A stretch of 64,000 bases of DNA, from the NCBI GenBank assembly GCA_933207985.1, contig OW240920.1:134759381-134823380 (forward strand). The letters are read 5' to 3'. The notes beneath the pieces are model-generated. The model made no database searches. It was given only the letters and a program-made list of their open reading frames with translations, and was not told the origin of the DNA. A program made the position numbers and the translations under genes. This document shows, piece by piece, positions 32,939-45,978 of the stretch. Position 1 is the first letter of the stretch; every line of letters begins with the position of its first letter. This stretch comes from Pelobates cultripes (Eukaryota > Chordata > Amphibia > Anura > Pelobatidae).

Positions 32939-35610
32939 GAGATTTATTTTCATTCTCACATTCCCTATTTACCCATTATTTATTTTATATGTCTGTGTAC
33001 GGTTCAAAATGTTTGGGGAATTACTTTTATTTGTTTTTATACTAGATGTTCTCTCTGGATATTTGACTGCATTGGTCGAACTACATAGTGCTGGGGCCAA
33101 GAAAAAAAGAATCTTCCCTCGTTAGACTTCCCTTAATCCTCTCCTCTCAACGGCTCTTCTTTACGTCTCTGCTCTTTACCTTTCCCTCTTTTGGGAATTA
33201 TTTTCTTCCCCCCACATAGTCTTCTGGTGTCCTGAACCTTCCTCCTTTCCTTGGTTTCAGATTCTCTTAAATTTACTTTTTTACCATTTTCCTTTTTGTC
33301 TTCTCTTAATCCCTTTCTCCCTCCTTTCATTCTAATTTATCTTCACCCTTTGGTTTCAATTTCATCTTTATTTTCCCTTCATCCTCTTTCTTATTACTTA
33401 TCTGTAATTTAGCATTTTAGTCCCTTAGCCTGATCTAAAATTTAGAATAGAAATAATTGAATGTCAATAACACGTTTTTATGTTGGGTGTTTTCATCCTT
33501 TTTTATTTAAATATTTTAGATTTTTTATTTTTTATTTCTTTTAGAACGCCGACAAAATATGATTAGATTTCACTCCAAATAAAATGCAAATTTTAATCCA
33601 TAATATCTACTGGAATAAAGTAATCGAGATTTAGAAATCGACCGATTTGGGGAGGGAGAAAACTAGCTGTGTTTTGTCTACACACCGTTCTGTTAGATTT
33701 ACCTTCCACATAAAGTATATTTACTTAAAACCAAACAAACTGTTTATATGTTGGGCATAAAGTGTTTGAAGGTTTTTGAAGATCCGTTTTCATTGTTATA
33801 CACACAATAAAACTCGTACATTTTTTTTCAGACATGCCAAAGACAAATAGGCTGAGTAAATATAGAATTATGGGGACAATACGTTTCTGAGTATAAAAAT
33901 GTTTGTTTTACAGGATTTGGAAGCCATCATTTCTCCATTCCCACATAATTCACGCTACAGATGTGTTTAAAGTCTCCTGGCTAGGTATCATCAATCTTCC
34001 TTTTCTCAAACCATAATAAGATTTGTCTGCTTGTGTCGACTCCATTATGACAGAGGATAAAAATACACCACCAGTCAAGCCATTTAAAAAAAAAAAAAGT
34101 AATTCTATGCAGTTCTTCAGATTCATAAACAAGTATGAGTATGGAAGCAGAAACCGAAAATAAATATATATTTTTTAAAAAAAAATGAAAATTTATTTAC
34201 AATATATTGTATAATTGCTTGTTTTTTGGTTTTTTTGTTTTCTTAAATACACCTGTTATGACCAACTTGGGTTCATGTCAATTCTAAGAGAATAAAATTG
34301 AGTTTGAACTTTGGATGACATTAACTTGAAATCTGACTTTTTTTTTTCTTTGTGACATGGCATTATTTTCGTCATATTGCTGCAGTTTGCTGTCATATCT
34401 TTTTATTTCTATATATTTTATGGTGAATTCTGAAATGTATTTACGTTTTATCTAGCTTCACTTTTTGACATTCTTTATTTTGTAGTGCTGAGAAAATAGC
34501 AATGTCCAATAAAGACACATCAGCATTGTTAGATACACAGTAACAGGAAAAGATGGGATATGTCAGTAATACTGCAATTATTTACAATAATTCCATCTAC
34601 ACCCTAGAAAACAGTACGGTTAAATGTTTTCATATTTTTGTTCCCCTCTGCTTAAGTATAAATTGGTCTGATTGTCTTAATCTGAGTTCCACATTATTTT
34701 AGTGTGTGTGTGTTCTTAATTGCTGTGCTTTTAAAATGTTTAGACTGTTTTTATTTATCCTCTTGACATTTAAAAAAAAAAAAAAAAAAAAGCCAGGCAC
34801 CATGACCATGGATCAATGTTCTTATGGCGTGAGGAGATCCCTGTGCGCGCCAGCTTTACACAACGTGTTAAACCATTAATGAGCGTTTTAGCATCAATGT
34901 CTTGAATCCAACACCTGTCCACCCAGGCCAGCTACTTCTGTTGCTGTTAAAGGTTAGAATCAGAAATTTTCTATGATGGCGCACTTATTTTTTTCCACCA
35001 CGCTGTAGTGGCATGATGTTTGTAGTAGTTATGGTGCCAGGAATTCCCTGAAGCCTCTCTATTGTAAGGAGTCACACCATTATAGAGCAGTTTGACTTGT
35101 TACCTGCTGTCTGCTGTGTGCCTCCTCCCACCTCTGCTACCTCAGCCGGACTAAGCTTATTGGCTGAGAGTGATAAGCAGGAACTTCTGGCTTACTGAGA
35201 CAGAGGAGGCAGGGAACTGTGCTCACCGAAAAGCTTCTTGCTAAATGCTAACGTGGCCTTACCTACACGTACTAGTAAGCCGACTGTTGAGATTGGTACC
35301 CATTCGGGTGATTTAGAAATTTTAGCTTTTTGAATCTAAAGCAAGATTGTCCACTTGTGCTATAGCTTTGGTCATTTTATATGCATGCAATGAGACATTT
35401 TAAAATAGAAAATAGAAAAGAGTCCATAATCCCATGTACACCACCTATGCATTAATTTACTGTTACAGAAAGATACAAATGATACAGAAATGTTCTAGTT
35501 GTGAAATAAGCTATAAAATATCTTTAAATTTCCTTAACCATGTCAGCATAAGGCACAGGTGTGTGATACGATTGATAATCTACATATTCTACATAAGGGC
35601 GGAAGGACTT
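32939..35610. other. Long unique AT-rich stretch
   Basis: Pyrimidine-rich 33110-33400. Poly-A run 34772-34791. 34970-35260 carries GTAGTTATGGTGCCAGGAAT, a decayed relative of the 26431 MITE. No exon or RNA gene supported. Confidence 0.4.
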
Positions 35611-35700
35611 TTATTATTATGTTATTTATATAGCGCCATCAAATTCCGCAGACCTTTACAATGGGTGGACGAATAGACATGCAGTTGTAACCAGACAAGT
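35611..35700 (-). mobile_element. SINE 3' fragment
   Basis: TTATTTATATAGCGCCATCA-AATTCCGCAGACCTTTACAA, the same 3' body as 32733-32938. Confidence 0.7.
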
Positions 35701-35819
35701 TGGACACACAGTGTGGCAAACCTAGCCACTTTAGATTGTGCTGTTCTATGTCTAAAAGTTGTCCTAGAAAGCTGGTCCCATTCTGTTAGGTTATGTATTT
35801 GCTGATAACTGTAATGGAG

Positions 35820-36600
35820 AGCATTCGTATGCTAGCGGCCAAAAGCCGCTAGCATTCATATGGTAGTTTCACGAACAGTGACTTTCCACACTGTTTGTGA
35901 AACGAACAAAGTACTGAATGGGAGCCCACACACAGGGGGTCGTGTGGCTCCCATTAACCGATTTGCAACATTGTAGCAATCGGCTGCTAATTGATTTCCC
36001 GGGTGGCCGTCGTTCGGCTACCGACCACGAGGCGGCGGCCATCTTGGATTTTCCTTTTGCCCAGCGGTGTTTGGTCGTCGAGTGCCTGGAACTAAAATCA
36101 GCTACTCGACAGCACAAACACCACTGGACTTCCAGGCCGTTTAGGAGCGCCGGTCTTTCGGTACTTTGCCTCCCTTATGTATTCGTGTCTTTTATGATGA
36201 ATGTATGTTAAAGTATATTTCGTGCGGCGTTCAGATTGTGCTGGGATCTGAGCGGTACTTTCACGAAGTGTGCGCTCAGACCCCAGCTATCTGCCGAACA
36301 GTCATTCCGTACAGTGGCTGCTATTTAAAGATTCATTTGCCAGGTATCAGGTTCTTACCCCATATTGATAACGCCGTATTGGCGAAACACGTTTATGGTT
36401 ATTATATTGTGTATTTTTATATATTAAAGTATATTTGGTCACTTTTAATTGTGCCACTTATCTTTTAATACACGCTAATTTGCTTTTTACCTGGCATCCT
36501 TTTATCACACCGGACTCCAAGTAATCCTAGGTGGGGATCATACCACCAGCGCTAACATCAAAGATGCAGTTGATCTGCTCCTATCTTGTGAGTACCCATT
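35820..36600. repeat. Unclassified interspersed-repeat-like segment
   Basis: CpG-richer than its surroundings. It starts with a perfect 11-base hairpin ATGCTAGCGGC/GCCGCTAGCAT (35830-35856), a GTTTCACGAACAGTG/CACTGTTTGTGAAAC inverted pair (35866-35903), ATTGGCGAAACACG near 36380 and an AATTGTGCCACTTATC tail. It looks transposon-derived, but I cannot assign a class. Confidence 0.4.
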
Positions 36601-36813
36601 TTATTTCATTTATCTTATCTTCAGTATTTTACCCAGTGAACACTATTGGCTGTTTCTTTTTACCTGAGTGCTGAACATATCACTGACGGAGGAAGCTTAC
36701 TTCATATCCCATAAGCGGGGATCAAATCGCTGTATGCCTTTCATACCAGAGCGGGTCTTAGCTCTTTTAAATGTGAGTTTGTATTCCAGATTTTTATATT
36801 TTTTTTTATCCTC

Positions 36814-37316
36814 TTAAAGGACCACTCTAGGCACCCAGACCACTTCAGCTTAATGAAGTGGTCTGGGTGCCAGGTCCAGCTAGGGTTAACCCATTTTTTC
36901 ATAAACATAGCAGTTTCAGAGAAACTGCTATGTTTATGAATGGGTTAAGCCTTCCCCCTAATTCCTCTAGTGGCTGTCTCATTGACAGCCACTAGAGGCG
37001 CTTGCGTGCTTCTCACTGTGATTTTCACAGTGAGAGCACGCAAGCGTCCATAGGAAAGCATTGTAAATGCTTTCCTATGCGACGGGCTGAATGCGCGCGC
37101 AGCTCTTGCCGCGCGTGCGCATTCAGTCCAGGAGGAGGAGAAGAGGAGGAGAGGAAGCAGAGAGCTCCCCGCCCAGCGCTGGAAAAAGGTAAGTTTTTAA
37201 CCCTTTCCCCTTTCCAGAGCCGGGCAGGAGGGGGTCCCTGAGGGTGGGGGCACCCTCAGGGCACTATAGTGCCAGGAAAACGAATATGTTTTCCTGGCAC
37301 TATAGTGGTCCTTTAA
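36814..37316. mobile_element. TTAA MITE, ~503 bp
   Basis: Inverted-orientation copy of 8392-8892, matching through all inner palindromes, both ends TTAA. Reversed right end TTAAAGGACCACTATAGTGC. High identity to the other copy suggests recent spread. Confidence 0.92.
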
Positions 37317-37589
37317 CTATCAAGCATACTACACTTTCTGGCTCTCTATTTATTTTTTATCTTTTGCATATGAGCAGATCCATACGGAAGAAAACAATAA
37401 GGACAATTGTCCTGGACCAAGTATTGTCACACTCTACGACTTCAATAAGACCATTTTAGATAAGACTTTCTCTTTTTATTTATTTTATTTGGACTATTCG
37501 TTATTATGCTCCGTTTTACTTGGCGCAGCCCTTATTTTTTATTTTCTCTCATTCAGTACAGTGACATGAATAAAATGAAAGTTATGTAT

Positions 37590-37935
37590 TTTTACATAAA
37601 AAGCTGGTTTTGCTGTACAGAGGAATAATCCACTTAACAGGATATTCTAGTGGGAGTATCCCTCTCGTACAGCGGTGCATGGTGGGAGAAATGTTCTATA
37701 TGTTAAGTTCTGGATGTAGTCCCCTACTGTACAACCCCTGTAAAGTAATTAAGGAAACCCCTTGCATGGGGAACCATCAGTTGACTTGTGAATAAAATCG
37801 TCAGTTGACTCCCAGAACTGTGTTTCGTCCGGTTACTGGGGGATTTGGGATATTGCCTTCATTTTCAGCGCTTTACTTGGATTACTTTCTGTACCAGCGG
37901 AGATATTGGGATTTAATATTGCGGCTCCGCTACAC
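37590..37935 (+). mobile_element. LTR-like segment
   Basis: Contains GGTGCATGGTGGGAG, AACCCCTTGCATGG, AATAAA at 37791-37796 and then CCCAGAACTGTGTTTCGTCC, an arrangement like the end of a retroviral or Gypsy LTR (poly-A signal, then R/U5). No clean TG...CA ends or target duplication found. Confidence 0.35.
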
Positions 37936-37944
37936 ACAGGAACA

Positions 37945-38015
37945 GGGGCGTTGAGGGCCCTGCTCAATGAGTTTACATGCTAGAGGGAGTGGGGTAAAAT
38001 GACACAAAAAGGTAA
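37945..38015. mobile_element. SINE-type fragment
   Basis: GAGGGCCCTGCTCAATGAGT-TTACATGCTAGAGGGAG, the mid-body motif of the SINE family. Confidence 0.5.
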
Positions 38016-38298
38016 GGATAGTATTAGACTACTGACAGTTGCAGAAGAGGAATCAGTCAGGAGCTATTAAGTCTGCTCTCATCCTCTTAAATAAAATGTT
38101 TGTATTACAGAATGCTAAATTTGATGCATTAACCATTTAAGTCTCCGTAATTACCTGGAACAAACTTCACTAAGAGAATCTTATCCATAGACATCCTCTA
38201 CAAATCAAATAAATTAAAGGAAAACGTGTATGGACTCGCTGATATTGTTTGCTTCTGTCTTCGCCATTTTGTTGCGATTGAAAATACAAAAAACAATA

Positions 38299-39666
38299 TT
38301 AAAGCGGCACTGTCATGCCGAATCCTGTTTTGTTTTTTTAACCCCCCTCTGGCCTCCACTACATCTAACTCACCCCCAAATGCCCCTAAGCCCCCCACAT
38401 TACCTATTTTTTTTATTCCTTGTTTTCTGCCCCGGTCTTTATTCAGGGCGCCGCCATCCTGTGGGACACGTCATCAGCCCACACTAGGCAGACACTGAGA
38501 TTCCCGCACATGCCCAGTGAAACACCTGGACATGCGAACGGGAATTTCATCTATTCATTCATCAGACAGACGAATGAGTGAATAGAAAGATCAGCCGAAC
38601 AAACAAACACTATGTATCAGTGTTCGTTTGTTCGTGCAGTTTATTACAAGGAGGGAGCTACGGCACTCAGCTCCCTCCTTGTAATATGTAACTATAGAAG
38701 TGGCAGGGAGCAGTGCTCCCCACCACTTCATAAGCCCCGCCCCAGGTCCCCCCTCACTCTATGGGGGTCAATATGACCCCCATAATAGCACAAGGGAGAT
38801 TAAAATCTCCCCAATGCCCCTACTCGCTATACCGCCTGTGGCTGCTCACTGTAAAAAAAAAACAAAAAAAAAAACTATTGGCCCCCACCCCTAAACGACG
38901 GGTGGGGGCCCTAAAGTAAAATAAGGGGGGAGACCTAATGTCCCACCCCCTGTCCCCCACCCCTGCGCGGCTGGTGGGGGCCATAATGATAATGGGGGGG
39001 GCCTACAGCCCACCCCGGCCCCCACCCCTGGGCGGCGGGTGGGGGCCATAATGAGATTGAGGGGGGGACCTACTGCCCCCCACTGGCCCCCACCCCTGGG
39101 CGGGGGCCATAATGAGAATGAGGGGGGGACCTACTGCCCCCCCCCGGCCCCCACCCCTGGGCGGCAGGTGGGGGCCAAGGAGATAATGAGGGGGGACCTA
39201 CTGTCCACCCCCCCGCCGGCCCCCACCCCTGGGCAGCGGGTGGGGGCCATAAAGATAATGAGGGGGGGGACCTACTGCCTCGGAGTTTCATTCATTCGAA
39301 TGAAATTGCGTTCCGAATAAAATGCCGAATTGCGTTCTAACACAAAGAACATACTGTTCTCATTCAGTTAGAATGCAATTCGGCAGTTTCGTGTAAAGTG
39401 ACAGGAAGCATCACGGGAACACAGATGAAAGGTAAGGATCATGGGAAAATTGCTCTGACCAGCGGAAATGAAGCACACTTTGCTCCTCCGCTGGTCAGAG
39501 CTGGTCAAGCGGAGGAATCCTCCATAAGGCAAAGAGTCCCTACTTTGTCTTATGATTTTAAAGAAAACTAAAGAAGACAGGAAGAAAAGAATAACCGATC
39601 CTGAGAGAGGGGGAGAAGAGGAAGAGATTGAGGAAAGGTAAGTTTGGCATGACAGTGCTGCTTTAA
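38299..39666. mobile_element. TTAA element, 1.37 kb, with internal array
   Basis: Ends TTAAAGCGGCACTGTCATGC and (reversed right end) TTAAAGCAGCACTGTCATGC are near-perfect inverted repeats flanked by TTAA. Inside: palindromes at 38625ff (GAACAAACAAACACT... fold) and 38643-38685 (ATTACAAGGAGGGAGCT arms), a GCCCCTACTCGCTATACCGC block, the array 38879-39277, and a GCCGAATTGCGTTCTAAC palindrome. It shares the block and array type with 62462-63660. No transposase. Confidence 0.9.
38879..39277. repeat. Minisatellite of GGCCCCCACCC units, about six copies
   Basis: Units of ~55-75 bp, each itself a hairpin GGCCCCCACCC...GGGTGGGGGCC followed by ATAATGA and GGGGGGGACCTACTGCC. G-runs could form quadruplexes. 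Confidence 0.9.
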
Positions 39667-41478
39667 ATGAAAAAAATTACAGATTTTGCCCAAAATATTA
39701 TATATATTTATATTAAAGTTAGTGGTCCTTAATGGGTGCTAGCTACTGCAAGAACTGGTACAGAGAATGTAAAAAAACAAATTATATATCTTTTATTTTT
39801 TGTATTTTTTTTTTTTTTTTCTCCTGAGCTGCCTCGATATTTTTTTTGCCAAGGCTTCTTTTATTGTCGGCCTTTAATTTCTATGCGACTTATTTAATTT
39901 TAATGTTTCTGCAAAACAAGCCTTTGTTTATTCCATAAAATATGGAAATGTGAGAGCCAGCGTGCGATGCTTTTACTAAGTTTGCAATAAATCATTTTAA
40001 CCTTGTGCGAAATAGGCAATTTGTCGTCTCAAAATGTAATTTCATTCAGAAAAAAATATGTATGTGGTTTTTAATTTTCTGAAACCTTACAGTGCACCTG
40101 TTATGCAAATGTAAAAAATCATGTAACGGAGGCTCTCTTGCACCCAAAATCCCGCCCCTGCCGCTCACATTTTATCATTGTCTTCCAGAAGTTATACCTC
40201 CACATTATCTGCATGGCAACAGGAGCTCTGAGCTTTGGTTGCTGGGATAGGCCAAGCTTTGCAATCCACCCAAACAATTTGACAAAAAGGATGGAGATGG
40301 TACCGAAATACTCCTTTCACCATAACCACTGCAAAATTCTGGTGATCCCTGGCTTAGAGTACTGCTATAAAATGGAAGCCAATAACAGTTTGGCAGGTCT
40401 AAAACACAACTATGCTGGGCAGCAAGATGTGAAGGCATCCATGCGTATTCGATAATACTCTCTGCTCAGTTTGAAATATGATGTGGGCAGCCAAGCACAA
40501 AGCCAACGCTTACAAAATACAAACCTCTGCTACGTATAATATTACATCTATATATTTGCTGACAATTTCACTGGCACAAAGTAAAAATTTGAATTTTTAG
40601 ATTTAACTCACAGTGGATGTTGTCATCCACAAGGTTTAATTCTGATGTTTGAAATTATATTTTTGTTTTATTTATAAGCACTGCTATATTTTGCAGGCCT
40701 GTACGATGGTACATTTGATATTTGAGTAAAAACGTGTAATGGTGTGAATTTTTGTTTTCTGTGCAAATGTAATTGCTCATTATAAATATGCATGTTTATG
40801 ACTTTTTTTTTTTTTATGAATTGATTACGCATAATGTATATGAATTTGTAGAGATCCATTTTTGAAAAAAATATTATTTTATTTATTTTTAAATGCGTTG
40901 ATCGCTTGGATTTGTTGCCCAGACCAGGAAAAGACTACATTTTTTCAGCTGATCTAGGCTGTGTGTTTGTTGTTTGTGTATATATTTGTGTATTGATTGA
41001 TTGATTTGTGTGTTCCCAGGAGGGGGGCTGCTCTCCTTTATTTAGTCTCTACTGGGTGAAACTTTTGTTTGCATTTAGAACACTTTGTGTCCAGAAATGT
41101 TAGCACCAGATGCTTCTTTCATATGTGATCAGTTAATATGCTGCTATATATAATATTTTCATTGGTGAGATTTGTAGTTTGATTTTAAAAAGTAATATTA
41201 GCTAAAATCCTCTGTGGGGTTTCTGTTGAATTGTAAGATTTTCCTTATAATAGAAAACCGCTCTGACTCACGATAAATGAATAAAGATTTTCATTTAATG
41301 GGGTTTATACATAGTAAAAATATAAAATCTCGGACCAACTAACTGAAATTATTTGCTGTGCCTATTAAGCAATGGCTAATTTTGGCATTTAGTTACTAGG
41401 AATTGTGGGAAATGGCTTAAAACATATTCAGCTTTTCTTTTTTAATTTATTTTTTAATCTAATATATATTTTCTATAA
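39667..41478. other. Unique AT-rich DNA
   Basis: Poly-T tracts near 39805 and 40803. No gene supported. A frame near 40138-40455 starts at a non-ATG codon and shows no family. Confidence 0.4.
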
Positions 41479-42759
41479 GTTGGGGGCATGACTTGGCTGC
41501 TGAGGAAAAGTGCTGGTTTCCAAACTGCTACACAACCATACAGGTTTCCTGCTCTACTGTGCTGCTATGGTACAACTTGACTCACCTCTAGAAATGGTAG
41601 ATGGAGGCATGGCTTCACAATCTGGACACAACCGTTATACCGCTGTATTTTTGCTCATCAGTGTTAAACACTAAAGGCTAATTTGCTGGGTACTTAGAGA
41701 ACCACCACAGACTGTTGCTCTTCACTCACCATTGCACTGAGACACTATGCCACTGACCGACTTCCAACTTTACAACTGCAGAGTCTGCAGACCTATCGAT
41801 GATCCAACAGGATATGGCGATGTCCTAGAACCCAGGGACTGATAAGTAAATTATAATTGTCTAACCTTAAACTTAGGGGTGCTTGGAGAAAGGATCTCCC
41901 AGCTTCATATGCCCTTCTATACTCGCCAGGCTGATGGTTTGTGGTGCAGGGTCTAATCCCTTTATTTTGCCTTTTAAGTAGCAGATACCCAAACTCTAGG
42001 AGAAGGTTAATTGTGTCTCTGCTCACTGCAGATTGTGATAGTCCTGGCACTCCACTTCATAACTCACCTTTGGTTTCAGCTTGCATCTCCTCCCATGCAT
42101 GATAATACCTTATGCCCCATAGTAACCTAGAATTATGAACCCAGGCAGGGCTCACCTGTGTCCTTGTGCTTAACATGGGAATGTATGGTGTAAATAAGTC
42201 ATATTCTACCCCGACTTTCTATCACTTAATATTTGTGGTCACCACTGGACAGGAACAATTTCAGCCACTTACTTGTTAACATGTATTTGTATGTCTGAGG
42301 CCTGAGGGTGCAGTTATAGGTTTCCGACAGTGGTATAGAGTCTCTTCCTTCCTGTTGTGATCCTACTGCAGACTTGGACATATTTTGGCGTTACTCACAT
42401 TTACTGTGTATTATTCCAATTTCTATACATGTAGACCGTTGAATTGCATTCACATTTATATTTACTTTTTGCTGTTTAACATGGGGCCAACAGTAAATAC
42501 TTGAGGAGGGCATCCTACTCTGCTTAATCATGGTAGAGAACCTCTGCCTTTTCAACACTGGTGCCACATGTCTAACTAAATCTAGTCTTTGTTACTGGGG
42601 TGTTGATGGTAACATTTTTGTCTACTCCCTTCTTCTTTACCCCCTCCCCTTCACTTATTCTTACCTTTTTTCCTTCTGCTCTCCTTCTGCCTGTTAAACG
42701 CCCAGAAAAGAGGTCACATGCACTTAGACAATGCAAGAGCCTACACGCACAAATCACTT
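41479..42759 (+). other. Possible 5' part of the L1 relic
   Basis: GGGGGCATGACTTGGCTGCT at 41482 resembles L1/Tx1 5' ends such as GGGGGCGGGGCCTGACAGCC at 54503, and ORF2 remnants follow downstream. The stretch between is too decayed to identify ORF1. Confidence 0.25.
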
Positions 42760-43632
42760 ATTTTCAATAGACCCCGCAGTGGTCACCCCCAATTATACAC
42801 AGGCTTCTTTAGTCATAATTCCCAGGGAAAGCCTAGGGGTACCGCTATACTACTTCACAGATCAATCCCATGTCATGTCCTCTCTGAAAGATAAGAAAGG
42901 CAGTTACATCAACTGACCCTATACCCTAGCTAACGTGTATGTGCCTCATACCCGATAGGGTAAATTCCTTTCTCCGCCCTTAAGGCACTTGCAGACTTCA
43001 CCATAGAATGTCTTGTTTTAGAGGAAGAATTTCCAACATAGCTTTTCACCTCATTGTCAGTACTTCCACTGGTCGATCTTCGACCATGCCTCATTCCCAG
43101 CTCACTATTAGCAAACTGATACACCAACACCCCACAGACAAAGATTTTACTTTTTATTCCACCCCTATTTCCTGCTATAGTTTTTGGTTTTTTTCCTTAT
43201 TACTATCTACCTGCACTACAGAAAGCAACAACTTGGTTTGATCACACTCCCTTAACCACGATGCTGGCCTCCACTCTCTCCAGGCCTAGAGTCCCAACCT
43301 GGAGACTCCAGGAGACACCTTCTCTACAATCAGCTAGTAACATAGGAAGCTCAGCAGATACTTACACACTACTTTGTTGAGAATCCACAAGATTCTCTTC
43401 ACAAGACACCACTCACTATGTGGGAAGCTTTTAAAACCGTTATCAGGGGTTTCTTTATATCCCAAAGCACAGGCCTTAATAAATCAAAGGATGAAGCCAT
43501 CTGCGACCTGACGGAAAAGATGGGGACTATAGAACACATGCACAAGCAAACCCATGACAAATTCCATCTAGAGGAAATGATTTAAGCACAAAGTGAGCTG
43601 TCCACTCTCTCTGAGAGCATCTTACACCAGGG

Positions 43633-43861
43633 CAGGGACGTTTTAGCTGCGAGGCAAACAAGGCATTTGCCTTGGGCGGCATTTTCCAGAGGGCGGCAAA
43701 AAAAGCCGCCACCCCAAATGCCTTTTTAGCCTTGCGGATAACTGACATGCCGGGCTGGGCTGGCGGCTGGCGCGCCGCAGAGTGAGGCTGGGAGCTGGGT
43801 TGATGACGTCATATTCCGGCTTCCTGAGTCTAGGGCAGCACAAAACCAGGGTAAACCACTG
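43633..43861. mobile_element. hAT-like MITE, 229 bp
   Basis: Starts CAGGGACGTTTTAGC, ends GGTAAACCACTG. Perfect 8-bp target duplication CACCAGGG (43625-43632, 43862-43869). The inner GCCTTGGGCGGCATTTTCC / GGGCGGCAAAAAAAGCCGCC folds are typical of this repeat type. Inserted in the L1 relic. Confidence 0.88.
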
Positions 43862-45019
43862 CACCAGGGCAAAGCTCCGCAGAAAGAACTTATTTTACGC
43901 AGAAAGTTACAAAAGTGGTAAATGCTCCTAATCATACTTGGCTACAATGAGAAACTACAGCGGTCAATTAGGCTATCTACCAGACCAAATAACTGCAGCT
44001 GTAAAACTCTGCTATCCTTAGCTTTATGCTATTCCCACGCATGCTTCTCCAGCCTCTGCTCAGATACATGCTACACACATACAAACTTGCCTCTCCACAT
44101 TTGTTCAAAAACACATCCCACCCGACATGGAAATCTTGGAGGCCCTCTCAATCAATAAGAACTAGCTATTGCCTTCAAGAGCTCCAAGTCAGTGTCTGGT
44201 CCTGGACATCCTGCCCCTTAAGTACTATAAATATTTGCACCTACACTATACCCACAGTTTATCTCTGCTTATAACTATATTACCCAAACCCAAGATGCAA
44301 CATTATTTTACCGAAAGGGGGCAGTGTGTGAGCTGGCACATCTCATGGCTGGGACGAATGGAGGTTACTAAAATGAATATATTGCTGAAAAACCTGTATG
44401 TCTTCCACATCCTTCTAATGAACTTATCTTCAGCATTATTTATCTCATTATGCACCCTATTAATCAATTTTATATGGAAAAGTACCAAACCCAGACAAAA
44501 AAATCCAGGGGAGATATGTCCGTCGCTGACTTCAAGCTCTACCTCCATTCCAGTCACTTACTCCGTGTAGTTGAGTGGGCTCAAGATTGAATACAGAAAC
44601 CTTGGGAATCAATCAAATCACACCAAGTAGGCCACGTACTGCTGTCCTGTGGTTGAGCTGCCCTCAACTGCAGACCAATCTTCTTCTTGTAGCCTTTTAT
44701 TAGGGTCACATTGATATCGTGCTCACAGGTCACCAAACTAGGACTATCCTCATTCCTCTAACCCCTCTTACCTTTGACTCCTAATCCACACTTTGCACCA
44801 GATGAGAGGTTGACCTGCATTTTCCTGCATATTTTGCCCCGGGTCCACCATATGTCGCGGTGGGATCATACCTCTTACCAAATTCATTGACCAACTAAAC
44901 CCTAACTTTATGTTACTATTCCGATATGCGCAAATAAGTGAATATATGGCCAAAATTCCTCAACAACCTGACCTGTTTAAAGAGCTCACACCCTATGTCA
45001 GGACCCATACCCCTTAACC

Positions 45020-45156
45020 CAGGGGTGTCAAACATGCGGCCCCCCAGATGTTGCTGAACTACAACTCCCATGATTCCCTGGCTATCTGTTTCATTGAAAG
45101 AATCATGGGAGTTGTAGTTCAGCAACATCTGGGGGGCCGAATGTTTGACAACCCTG
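45020..45156. mobile_element. hAT fold-back MITE, 137 bp
   Basis: Two ~57-base arms, starting CAGGGGTGTCAAACATGCGG and containing TGCTGAACTACAACTCCCAT, are nearly perfect reverse complements round a ~23-base loop. Perfect 8-bp target duplication CCTTAACC (45012-45019, 45157-45164). Inserted in the L1 relic. Confidence 0.95.
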
Positions 45157-45315
45157 CCTTAACCCATGGCATATCATAACTATGTACCATCCTTCAACAG
45201 TAACAGGGGCATCCTCCCCCATCCTTAGTATCAAAATGGAAACTATCCATTGTATAGACTATTACTGAAGCCCAGTGGCACAAAATATGTGACCTTGTTG
45301 ACCACTGTGCCATAA

Positions 45316-45978
45316 TGTCAGGATAAGGCTGTGGCCCCACACACAGAACTAAGTTAAACACTTCAGAAGAATTGACTAAAATATATGAACATATTACAGG
45401 CCTTAGATTGGCCGGATTTAAAGTATAAAGAATAGTCAGTAACAAAGCCAAGGTCAAGAACACAGACAGAAGCATAAATGAGTAGACTAAGCCAAAAGGT
45501 TAGGGATACAAGAAATATGGATAGTCAGGAACAAGCCAAGATCCGAATACCAGAATAAACAAAAATAACGCGCCATCTCGGACAACCAAACGTGGAAACC
45601 ATGACAGGGCACTGAATACAAGAAGGTTTGGGTTTAAATAACCCTAAAACTCTTGCATTGGTCCAAATAAGTGCCATGACCCCAGAATGTGCATGCACTA
45701 CTACTACGCACGCACGTTTACATCATAATTGACGTGTACAGGGGTGGCGCTATAAACTAGCGTGGTACTATAGCGGCCGGTGTCCTTCATGATGCTGGAC
45801 CTGTGTGCTGCAGGAGATGCTGCTTGGAGGGAGAGGCGCTGAGAATCAGGTGCCTTCCCCTCCGGCAGTGTGGCTGGACCGATTGACTGCGGTTACATGG
45901 TGGTGCCGATCGGGCACCGTGACATGGTTGTGTCGATAAGCCATTGTGAGATGGAAATGCCGATCGGGCACTGTGACA
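45316..45978 (-). mobile_element. Solo LTR, 663 bp
   Basis: Plus-strand ends TGTCAGGATAAGGC and GGGCACTGTGACA. 5-bp target duplication CATAA / CATAG with one mismatch (45311-45315, 45979-45983). On the minus strand TTATTTAAACCC is a TATA-like box and the repeated GTGCCCGATCGGCA motif lies upstream, favouring minus orientation. Probably Gypsy-type; no internal sequence remains. Confidence 0.7.

Noticed and set aside
37002..37241. Open frames with basic peptide in a GC-rich island
   Set aside because: Internal part of the 36814-37316 MITE; the same sequence occurs in the copy at 8392-8892.
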